DNA of 6,120 bases from an uncultured Clostridia bacterium (GCA_947625075.1 CANQMY010000070.1:1-6120), one strand, 5' to 3'. Shown: positions 1 through 5,140, numbered from the stretch's first letter. Program-made: numbers and translations. The notes: generated by a model not told the origin, from the letters alone.

Positions 1-148
1 AGAAGTAGAAGTTTTTGGTACTGATGTTCCTTTAAAAAGAGCAGGTCAACCATTTGAACTTGCTCCTGCTTATCTTTACTTAGCATCTGATGATTCAAGA
101 TATGTAACTGGTCAAATTATTCATGTTAATGGTGGTAGCATTGTATAA
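1..148 (+). CDS. Short-chain dehydrogenase/reductase, C-terminal fragment
   Basis: The last 48 codons of an NAD(P)-dependent oxidoreductase of the classical SDR family; the 5' part lies outside the window. The frame begins at base 2 and ends with TAA at 146-148. The visible part carries the family's C-terminal signature: PLKRAGQPFELAPAYLYLAS (substrate-loop end and last helix), then SDDSRYVTG and QIIHVNGG, the final beta strand of the Rossmann fold. This pattern (xRxGQPxElAxxxxxLASDxSxYvTGQxihVnGG) is typical of SDRs annotated as glucose 1-dehydrogenase-like or general-stress oxidoreductases and also resembles FabG. The nucleotide-binding glycine motif and the Ser-Tyr-Lys catalytic residues are upstream, so substrate and exact subfamily cannot be decided. 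A strong terminator follows immediately, and the gene converges on the Ham1-like gene. Confidence 0.9.
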   Translation, partial: EVEVFGTDVPLKRAGQPFELAPAYLYLASDDSRYVTGQIIHVNGGSIV

Positions 149-178
149 AAAAATCTCCACTAAAAAGTGGAGATTTTT
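149..178. terminator. Bidirectional intrinsic terminator between convergent genes
   Basis: A near-perfect inverted repeat: AAATCTCCACT (151-161), loop AAAA (162-165), AGTGGAGATTT (166-176). Two more A-T pairs extend it to 149-178, giving 13 bp. An A run precedes the stem and a T run follows it, so either strand gives a hairpin followed by U residues. It starts one base after the SDR stop codon and lies 40 bp beyond the stop of the Ham1-like gene on the other strand, as expected for a shared terminator. Confidence 0.93.
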
Positions 179-218
179 ATTTAATTTTTATATTTTATTA
201 CTTTTTATAGATGAAACT

Positions 219-785
219 TCATTTCTTTTCATACCATTTTGCAAACTCTTCTATTGCTTCTATACTTTCTATTCTTTTTCTTGTGTTTCTTTCTTCATCA
301 GTCATTTGTGCTAGTGTTTTCTCATATCCTGCTGGTTTAAATATATACCACAAATTAGACCACTTTGCTCCTCTATCTTCTCCTAATTTTTCCTTAGATA
401 GATTTCCCTCATGTTTTCCCATAAATTGATACAATTTTTTTCCATCATAATAAGATAAACATTCAGTAAATCTACACTTTCTATTTTCTTTTCCTTCCAT
501 TAGTTTTAATATTCCATCTATTCCTATTGAATCTAATGCAAAATTGACAAAGGCTTTTGGAAAACCATTTAATTCATCTATCCAAAATCCACAATCTAAT
601 GATATACAAGGTTTCTTTACTAAATTATATCCTTCTTCAACCTTATATTTAGAAATATATTTAATATCGTCGCTTCTTGGTTCTTCTAAATCATATTCAA
701 ATATTTTCAAATTTGCATTTTTTAAATATTTTTGTGCTGTAGCTATTTTTCCTTTATTATGTGTTACAAATATTATTTCATCCAT
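219..785 (-). CDS. Ham1/RdgB-like non-canonical purine NTP pyrophosphatase (divergent)
   Basis: A 188-residue protein matching the Ham1/RdgB (ITPase) family, which hydrolyses dITP, XTP and related deaminated nucleotides to monophosphates and keeps them out of DNA and RNA. Length fits the family (about 190-200). Visible motifs are the N-terminal IIFVTHNKGK (T8, N10, K13; family TxNxxK), ISLDCGFWIDELNGFPKAF around D64 (family DDSGLxVDxLxGxPG), and a C-terminal FKPAGYEKTLAQMTDEERN corresponding to FxPxGxxKTxAEmxxeeK. The usual SHR after that motif is replaced by TRKR and the central DSG is DCG, so this is a divergent branch whose substrate preference may differ. ATG at 785 has AGAGGT five bases upstream; the stop is TGA. 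It lies 23 bp after mscL and is probably co-transcribed with it, ending at the shared terminator. Confidence 0.82.
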   Translation of the reverse strand: MDEIIFVTHNKGKIATAQKYLKNANLKIFEYDLEEPRSDDIKYISKYKVEEGYNLVKKPCISLDCGFWIDELNGFPKAFVNFALDSIGIDGILKLMEGKENRKCRFTECLSYYDGKKLYQFMGKHEGNLSKEKLGEDRGAKWSNLWYIFKPAGYEKTLAQMTDEERNTRKRIESIEAIEEFAKWYEKK

Positions 786-808
786 TTGTTACCTCTTTTT
801 AATATATT

Positions 809-1375
809 TTATTCATTTTTATTTTCTATTTCTAATTTAGATGTGCAATGTGGACATCTATCAGCTTTAATATTTATTTCACTTTGACAATGTGGACATA
901 TTTTTGTTGTAACTTCTACTATTTCTTCTTTATGCCCTATATTAGACAATTTATTTATAAACTTCACAATTAAGAATATTACAAATGCCATTATAATAAA
1001 GTTTATAATATCTGTAAAAAATGCACCATAAGCTAAATTTAGTTTTCCTATTTTTAAGCTATAATCAGAAAAATTAACTCCTCCAAATAATCCTAAAATT
1101 GGTGAAATAATATTTTTTGTAAGTGATGTGACTACACTTTGAAAAGCACCACCAATTAAAACACCAACAGCTAAATCTATAACATTGCCCTTAAGTGCAA
1201 ATTCTTTAAATTCTTTTATAAATTTTCCTTCTTTTTTTGCTACATTTTTTAAAGTTTCTTTAGCTATTTCTTTTTTCTCATCCTTTGAAAGTTCTTTTGT
1301 TTCATTTTTTTCATTATCTAAAATTTCTTTTTCGTGGTTTTCTGCTATTTCCTCTGCTTCAATTTTTTTGCTCAT
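809..1375 (-). CDS. mscL: Large-conductance mechanosensitive channel MscL with charged N-terminal extension and zinc ribbon
   Basis: MscL is a homopentameric inner-membrane channel that opens under membrane tension and releases solutes in hypo-osmotic shock. The family core begins at about residue 52 (FIKEFKEFALKGNVIDLAVG). TM1 is about 64-85, the periplasmic loop about 86-115 with IISPILGLFGGVNFSD, and TM2 about 117-143 (FFTDIINFIIMAFVIFLIVK). Two additions make it 188 residues rather than about 130-150: a 50-residue Lys/Glu-rich, probably helical N-terminal segment, and a C-terminal CPHC-x10-CPHC zinc ribbon (C160, C163, C174, C177). The ribbon occurs in some other Gram-positive MscLs. I chose ATG at 1375 because AGAAGGT lies seven bases upstream. 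The frame stays open to a TTG at 1438, but that TTG falls in a promoter -35 box, so the extra 21 codons are unlikely to be translated. Confidence 0.93.
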   Translation of the reverse strand: MSKKIEAEEIAENHEKEILDNEKNETKELSKDEKKEIAKETLKNVAKKEGKFIKEFKEFALKGNVIDLAVGVLIGGAFQSVVTSLTKNIISPILGLFGGVNFSDYSLKIGKLNLAYGAFFTDIINFIIMAFVIFLIVKFINKLSNIGHKEEIVEVTTKICPHCQSEINIKADRCPHCTSKLEIENKNE

Positions 1376-1382
1376 ATATTTT

Positions 1383-1389
1383 ACCTTCT
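1383..1389 (-). promoter_or_regulatory. Ribosome binding site deciding the mscL start
   Basis: On the minus strand AGAAGGT lies seven bases before ATG 1375. The alternative TTG at 1438 and the internal ATG between them lack a comparable site, so this sets the mscL start and makes 1376-1438 untranslated leader. Confidence 0.8.
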
Positions 1390-1411
1390 TTTTCTTCATT
1401 TTTTTAATAAT

Positions 1412-1438
1412 ATTATAATCTTTTCTATCATTAGTCAA
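1412..1438 (-). promoter_or_regulatory. Probable sigma-A promoter for mscL
   Basis: On the minus strand TTGACT (1438-1433) matches the -35 consensus at five of six positions, and a perfect TATAAT (1417-1412) follows after 15 bp. That spacing is two short of the optimum, and TAATAT at a 17-bp spacing overlaps it. The promoter begins seven bases after the GIY-YIG stop codon and would give mscL its own start, with transcription through the Ham1-like gene to the hairpin at 149-178. The spacing and AT-rich background keep this from being certain. Confidence 0.6.
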
Positions 1439-1445
1439 GTTTTAT

Positions 1446-1754
1446 TTAAGTTACTAATTTGTATTTATTTGTTTCTACTTTTTCTTTTAATAAACTATTT
1501 AATTTTCTAGGACTTTTTATTAAATCTTCTTTTTCCTTTTTGCTTAATTTTTTTATCCAATATTCTAACTTTGAAGCATATATTCTATCTTCAGATATCC
1601 ATGCTCTTTCTAGTTTTATTGCAGTATGAGTTTCTGTATATTTAGCACATTTTTTATCCTTTTTCATATGCTCTTCAATTCTTCTTGTTAAATCATTTGT
1701 CATTCCAGTATAAATTGTATTGTCTTTGCATCTAATCATATAGGTATAATACAT
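1446..1754 (-). CDS. GIY-YIG domain protein, UPF0213 (YhbQ/YazA-like)
   Basis: A 102-residue single-domain GIY-YIG protein. These small stand-alone proteins share the fold of the UvrC N-terminal nuclease and of homing endonucleases; their cellular role is poorly defined, with structure-specific DNA cleavage suggested for some. The sequence shows YYTYMIRC (residues 2-9, the GIY strand), IYTGMTN (14-20, the YIG strand), LTRRIEEH (22-29, conserved Arg and His), and SKLEYWIKKL with E64 at the metal-binding Glu position. All expected catalytic positions therefore seem present. ATG 1754 has AGAGGA eight bases upstream, inside the 15-bp gap after the SOD stop, so it is probably translated from the SOD transcript. 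No attached DNA-binding domain is present, which argues against a homing endonuclease. Confidence 0.9.
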   Translation of the reverse strand: MYYTYMIRCKDNTIYTGMTNDLTRRIEEHMKKDKKCAKYTETHTAIKLERAWISEDRIYASKLEYWIKKLSKKEKEDLIKSPRKLNSLLKEKVETNKYKLVT

Positions 1755-1769
1755 TTATTTTTTCCTCTT

Positions 1770-2375
1770 TTATATTTTATATATAGGACAAATTTCATCC
1801 CATCTTTTATTTACTTCATTCCAATTAACAATGTTCCAAAATGCATTTATATAATCTTGTCTGCTAGCTTTGTATTGTAAAAAGTAAGAATGTTCCCACA
1901 TATCTAGTACTAATAGTGGTATACATCCCCATAATGTTAGGTTTTGGTGTTTTTCACATTGCAAAATTTCCAATTTATTAAAATTAGGAACCCATACTAA
2001 CAAATTCCATCCCGAAGCTTCCACATTAATACTACTTTGAGTAAATTGATTTTTAAAGTTTATAAATCCTCCAAAATCTTTTTCAATTTGATCCATTAAA
2101 CTTTTACTTGGATTCGTTGGAACATATAATATCATATTAAGAAAAAATAGCTCATGTAAAATAACTCCTGACCCAAAGAAACTTAAATTTTTTTCTAAGC
2201 ATTTTATATCTTGAAAGTTATTATTTGTTCTTGCTTGTTCTAATTTTTCAAGCGTCAAATTAGTATTTTTTACATATCCATCATATAAAGTATTATAATG
2301 TATATCTAAAGTTTCTTTGCTGTAATAAGGTTCTAGTGCATCTAATTTGTATGGTAATTCTATTTTCTTAATCAT
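1770..2375 (-). CDS. Iron/manganese superoxide dismutase family protein
   Basis: A cytoplasmic Fe/Mn-type superoxide dismutase of 201 residues, which converts superoxide to oxygen and hydrogen peroxide. The N-terminal helical domain opens with ELPYKLDALEPYYSKETLDI. The four metal ligands are visible as H26 (DIHYNT), H74 (ILHELFF), D158 and H162 (LDMWEHSYFLQY), followed by the typical YINAFWNIVNW end. The second-ligand region reads FFGSGVILHELFF rather than the common NGAxxHxNHxxFW. By hand alignment the outer-sphere position that is Gln in many MnSODs is H143, as in some bacterial and archaeal Fe-type or cambialistic enzymes, so I do not assign the metal. The frame is open to a TTG at 2402, but ATG 2375 starts the family alignment and has AAAGGA 11 bases upstream, so I take 2375. 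The presence of SOD suggests at least occasional oxygen exposure. Confidence 0.9.
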   Translation of the reverse strand: MIKKIELPYKLDALEPYYSKETLDIHYNTLYDGYVKNTNLTLEKLEQARTNNNFQDIKCLEKNLSFFGSGVILHELFFLNMILYVPTNPSKSLMDQIEKDFGGFINFKNQFTQSSINVEASGWNLLVWVPNFNKLEILQCEKHQNLTLWGCIPLLVLDMWEHSYFLQYKASRQDYINAFWNIVNWNEVNKRWDEICPIYKI

Positions 2376-2420
2376 ATTAAAAATTTTCCTTTCTGTTAAC
2401 AAAATATATTAATAAATATT

Positions 2421-2447
2421 ATTATAGAAATATTTTTTTATTAACAA
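2421..2447 (-). promoter_or_regulatory. Weak promoter candidate upstream of the SOD gene
   Basis: A perfect TATAAT (minus strand, 2426-2421) lies about 46 bp before the SOD start. TTGTTA (2447-2442, four of six) is 15 bp upstream of it. In such AT-rich DNA a TATAAT alone is weak evidence; it is listed because this 89-bp gap is the largest break between the coiled-coil gene and mscL. Confidence 0.3.
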
Positions 2448-2473
2448 AAAGTATAATTTTTTAATTAATTATA
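2446..2473 (-). terminator. Weak candidate terminator after the MBL-fold gene
   Basis: On the minus strand TATAATT (2473-2467, including the MBL stop codon), an 8-base loop and AATTATA (2458-2452) form a 7-bp all-A/T stem followed by CTTTTT (2451-2446). The stem is too weak to be convincing and may only attenuate readthrough into the SOD gene. Confidence 0.25.
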
Positions 2474-3091
2474 TAAAATCTCTATTACTTCTTTATTTTT
2501 AACTAAATTTTTAAACCTTTTTCCTTCTTCTTTACTTCCTGCAACACTTCCATAATGTGTTGGAATAATAGTTTTAACATTTAAATTGTTTGCGAGTTCT
2601 GCTGCTTCTTTATAATCCATCATATAAGTTCCTCCAACAGGTAAAAATGCATAGTCTGCAATTATTCCACCTAATTCTGGAATATTATCTGTATCTCCTG
2701 CAATAAAATATTTTACTCCATCTAAATTAATTATAAATCCAACCCAGTTATTTTGTTTTGGATGAAATTGTTTATCCACATTATATGCAAATGTTGTTGA
2801 AAACTCTATATTATCTATTTTATAATTTTGATTTGGTTTTACTATTAAAATATTTTCTTTTTTTGTTAATTTTTCAGATTCTTCTCTAGCGTTTTCCACT
2901 GTAATTATTTTTGTATGGGCATTTATAATTTTACTTATATCACTTTCTGAAAAATGATCATAATGAGAATGTGTACAAAATATATAATCTGCATCATTTA
3001 AACATTCTGTTATTTGATACGGATCAATATATATTTTTTTACTTCCAAAGATTTGTATACTATTATTACAATTTACATTAAAATTTTTCAA
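2465..3091 (-). CDS. MBL-fold metal-dependent hydrolase (beta-lactamase superfamily)
   Basis: A 208-residue single-domain metallo-beta-lactamase-fold protein of the compact UPF0173/UlaG-like type. Zinc-site motifs are complete: THSHYDHF (H41, H43, D45, H46), H110, GDTD (D133, with D135 next to it) and IIPTHYG (H179). The GGTYMMDYKEAAELA stretch before the last His ligand is typical of this branch. Substrate is unknown; relatives include lactonases and uncharacterised hydrolases, and there is no sign of a secreted beta-lactamase because no signal peptide is seen. The start is TTG at 3091: AGGAGG lies five bases upstream, and the in-frame TAG four codons upstream leaves no earlier choice. That TAG is the stop of the coiled-coil gene and overlaps the ribosome binding site (TAGGAGG), so the two genes are likely translationally coupled. 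Confidence 0.88.
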   Translation of the reverse strand: MKNFNVNCNNSIQIFGSKKIYIDPYQITECLNDADYIFCTHSHYDHFSESDISKIINAHTKIITVENAREESEKLTKKENILIVKPNQNYKIDNIEFSTTFAYNVDKQFHPKQNNWVGFIINLDGVKYFIAGDTDNIPELGGIIADYAFLPVGGTYMMDYKEAAELANNLNVKTIIPTHYGSVAGSKEEGKRFKNLVKNKEVIEILYN

Positions 3092-3096
3092 ATTTG

Positions 3097-3102
3097 CCTC
3101 CT
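3097..3102 (-). promoter_or_regulatory. Strong ribosome binding site for a TTG start, overlapping the upstream stop codon
   Basis: A perfect AGGAGG sits five bases before the TTG at 3091 and shares its first bases with the TAG stop of the coiled-coil gene (3103-3101). It fixes the MBL start at a non-ATG codon and suggests coupled translation of the pair. Confidence 0.85.
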
Positions 3103-3658
3103 ATTTCAAATTATATTTTTCCTTTAATTCTTCTAATTTTATGTTATAAGCCTTATTATTCTTTTTAATGTCATTTTCTTCCTTTAGTTTTCTCTTTTTT
3201 TCACTTTCAGAATATTCATTCCTACATTTTTCCCATTTTTCTTGCATTTCAACATACAATTTTTTCATATCTTCTTCATATTTTTTTATATTGTTATTTT
3301 TAGCTAGTTTTTCAATTTCTTTTCTTCTTTCATCAAATTCATCTAACAATAATTTTGTTTCTTTATTAAACTTTTCGAGAATTACCTCATACTTAGCTTG
3401 TGCGTTCTTATAAATAGTATCTATCTGCTCTTTATTGCTTTGCAATAATAATTCTACTTCCATGTTAAAATTACCAATTTTAGTTTGCATATTTTCTATA
3501 TCTTTATATTTTTCATTTAAATATTTTTGCCCTTCAGATAAATTTTTTCTACTATCTATAATTTTCTTTTCTTTTTTTGATATTTTTTCTTCTTTTATAT
3601 CTTCTCTTTTATTTTTTATTTTTTTATTATAAATAGGTCCTTCATCTATTTTTTTCAT
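3101..3658 (-). CDS. Lys/Glu-rich coiled-coil protein of unknown function
   Basis: I do not recognise a family. The 185 residues are strongly charged, with no signal peptide, membrane segment, cysteine pattern or catalytic motif. A basic N-terminus (to about residue 35, with runs such as KKEKK) is followed by long heptad-like helix from about 40 to 180 (for example EVILEKFNKETKLLLDEFDERRKEIEKL), so an elongated coiled coil is likely. The ATG at 3658 has AAAGGA six bases upstream. A TATTAT-type -10 lies just before that site, but no convincing -35 is seen. It is the first gene after the CRISPR array on the same strand and is coupled to the MBL gene downstream. Composition-driven matches to unrelated coiled-coil proteins would be meaningless here. 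Coding status is well supported by the ribosome binding site, length and tight spacing. Confidence 0.75.
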   Translation of the reverse strand: MKKIDEGPIYNKKIKNKREDIKEEKISKKEKKIIDSRKNLSEGQKYLNEKYKDIENMQTKIGNFNMEVELLLQSNKEQIDTIYKNAQAKYEVILEKFNKETKLLLDEFDERRKEIEKLAKNNNIKKYEEDMKKLYVEMQEKWEKCRNEYSESEKKRKLKEENDIKKNNKAYNIKLEELKEKYNLK

Positions 3659-3711
3659 AAATATTCCTTTCTTGTATAATATTTTTTATAAATTTATTAG
3701 CCTTTCTAGAA
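3659..3711 (-). other. Trailer gap between array end and coiled-coil gene
   Basis: The 53 bp after the degenerate repeat hold only the ribosome binding site and a TATTAT-like -10 for the next gene. No hairpin-plus-T-run terminator is visible, so array transcription could read into the coiled-coil gene unless it stops in a way I cannot see. Confidence 0.5.
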
Positions 3712-3747
3712 CTTTTAATTTATTGCAAAATAGCATAATTCTAAAAC
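3712..3747 (-). repeat. Degenerate terminal CRISPR repeat
   Basis: The leader-distal repeat matches the consensus at 25 of 36 positions by hand count. Its first 14 bases in crRNA sense (GTTTTAGAATTATG) are perfect; the second half has decayed. The conserved part is what pairs with tracrRNA, so the crRNA from the last spacer could still be processed. It marks the old end of the array. Confidence 0.9.
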
Positions 3748-3842
3748 AGAAACTATAGATTGGGGATTAACATTTAGTTTCATTACTATCTAAAACAACA
3801 TAATTCTAAAACAATGCATAACTTCTATCTTGTGAATATGTG

Positions 3843-3899
3843 GTTTCATTACTATCTAAAACAGTTTCATTACTATCTAAAACAACATAATTCTAAAAC
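3843..3899 (-). repeat. Compound repeat: full repeat joined to a 21-bp partial repeat
   Basis: A complete repeat (3864-3899) is followed, in crRNA sense, by a second copy of its last 21 bases (3863-3843, TGTTTTAGATAGTAATGAAAC split across T and the final 20) with no spacer between. Flanking bases differ on each side, so the duplicated block is exactly 21 bp and ends precisely at the repeat-spacer border. Both neighbouring spacers keep an intact downstream repeat start, so their crRNAs should still form. Confidence 0.95.
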
Positions 3900-5087
3900 T
3901 CGTTAGTATTCATATAAAACTCCTTTCATGTTTCATTACTATCTAAAACAACATAATTCTAAAACAAATTAGTAGAAATAGAAGTTGAGTTACTTGTTTC
4001 ATTACTATCTAAAACAACATAATTCTAAAACTTAATACTTGCATTATGCCGACAACAATTAGTTTCATTACTATCTAAAACAACATAATTCTAAAACTGT
4101 TTGAAGTATTAAGTATATTCAAAAATAGTTTCATTACTATCTAAAACAACATAATTCTAAAACGAATTTTTAACTGGAACTTTTGTAATTTTTGTTTCAT
4201 TACTATCTAAAACAACATAATTCTAAAACTCTTGAACACTTGTAAATATATGCTTTTTAGTTTCATTACTATCTAAAACAACATAATTCTAAAACATATT
4301 ATTTTCATTTCTGGATAACCTGTGAGTTTCATTACTATCTAAAACAACATAATTCTAAAACGGAGTGAAGATTCTTTCACAAACTGGCTTAGTTTCATTA
4401 CTATCTAAAACAACATAATTCTAAAACGTATTAAAGTTAGTATGGTAGATGTTATGTGTTTCATTACTATCTAAAACAACATAATTCTAAAACTGAATAC
4501 ACTTGTGGAAATATAAGAATAAAGTTTCATTACTATCTAAAACAACATAATTCTAAAACCTTCGTATGAGTTTTAACATTTATTTCTATGTTTCATTACT
4601 ATCTAAAACAACATAATTCTAAAACGCGTACAAGATAGTAAACAAATATTTAATTGTTTCATTACTATCTAAAACAACATAATTCTAAAACAATAGAACG
4701 ATTATAAATAATAAAATATCAGTTTCATTACTATCTAAAACAACATAATTCTAAAACATCGTAGCAATTTAGCATTACAAAAAATTAGTTTCATTACTAT
4801 CTAAAACAACATAATTCTAAAACTGAACCTTAACATTGAACTACTTTGAACTTGTTTCATTACTATCTAAAACAACATAATTCTAAAACATCAATCCTCA
4901 ACTTTCGGTGTCTGGATAGGTTTCATTACTATCTAAAACAACATAATTCTAAAACATATTAATCACTTACAAGCTCAAAGCTTAAGTTTCATTACTATCT
5001 AAAACAACATAATTCTAAAACATGCATATTCAATATAATGATCTCTTACTTGTTTCATTACTATCTAAAACAACATAATTCTAAAAC

Positions 5088-5140
5088 CTCAAATGGTTTT
5101 ATTTTTTCGGTTAATGACTCCGTTATATTGTTTTAGAACT
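5088..5140 (-). promoter_or_regulatory. CRISPR leader with ATTTGAG leader-anchoring end
   Basis: The 53 bp between the csn2 stop and the first repeat. On the minus strand it ends ATTTGAG (5094-5088) directly against GTTTTAGA. ATTTGAG is one of the conserved leader 3' ends described for type II-A systems, where Cas1-Cas2 recognises the leader-repeat junction and inserts new spacers. The leader also holds a short CGG...CCG inverted pair (5122-5108) and the repeat-like element described separately. The position next to csn2 and the motif agree that new spacers enter here. Confidence 0.88.
5123..5139 (+). repeat. Inverted partial repeat copy (anti-repeat-like) in the leader
   Basis: The plus strand reads TTATATTGTTTTAGAAC. 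Bases 5123-5137 match positions 10-24 of the minus-strand repeat at 14 of 15 sites, but in the opposite orientation. A leader transcript would therefore carry UUCUAAAACAAUAUAA, which can pair with the repeat core over 15 nt with a single G-U wobble, or with the first nine bases of the repeat. The nexus-like structure and the lower-stem anti-repeat of a normal tracrRNA do not follow it. Confidence 0.7.

Larger units (their letters stand above)
3712..5087 (-). CRISPR. Type II-A CRISPR array, 20 perfect 36-bp repeats, 20 spacers
   Basis: Read on the minus strand (the crRNA sense), each repeat starts GTTTTAGAATTATG and ends TAGTAATGAAAC, the GTTTTAGA start being typical of type II-A. Twenty full repeats look identical. 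Nineteen run at an exact 66-bp period from 5052-5087 (leader end) down to 3864-3899; the twentieth is 3777-3812. A 21-bp partial repeat (3843-3863) abuts the one at 3864, and a degenerate terminal repeat lies at 3712-3747. Nineteen spacers are 30 bp; the oldest (3748-3776) is 29 bp. All spacers differ. Orientation is supported by csn2 and the ATTTGAG leader end at 5088 and by repeat degeneration at the far end. Spacers are AT-rich and no target can be named without a search. crRNA maturation would need Cas9, tracrRNA and RNase III, none encoded here. No spacer has an obvious match elsewhere in this window. Confidence 0.98.

Noticed and set aside
123..429. Plus-strand short frames overlapping the SDR end, the terminator and the Ham1-like gene
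   Set aside because: They cross a strong terminator or run antisense to a well-supported gene and have no motif or ribosome binding site.
1446..1754. GIY-YIG gene as a homing endonuclease or mobile element
   Set aside because: It is a stand-alone 102-residue UPF0213-type domain placed tightly after SOD, with no DNA-binding tail, intron or inserted gene.
2376..2402. Extended SOD start at TTG 2402
   Set aside because: The extra codons include the AAAGGA ribosome binding site itself, and the family alignment starts at ATG 2375.
3168..3632. Plus-strand open frames rich in Ser/Phe opposite the coiled-coil gene
   Set aside because: They are antisense shadows of a Lys/Glu-rich AT-rich gene, with no ribosome binding site and low-complexity composition.
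3712..3776. Possible tracrRNA on the plus strand at the trailer end (CAAAATAGCATAA is anti-repeat-like)
   Set aside because: Any plus-strand repeat is complementary to crRNA; no nexus, hairpins or terminator follow, and position and pattern fit a degenerate terminal repeat.
5108..5122. CGG...CCG hairpin in the leader as a terminator for the cas operon
   Set aside because: Only three paired bases, and on the minus strand it is followed by A residues, not T.
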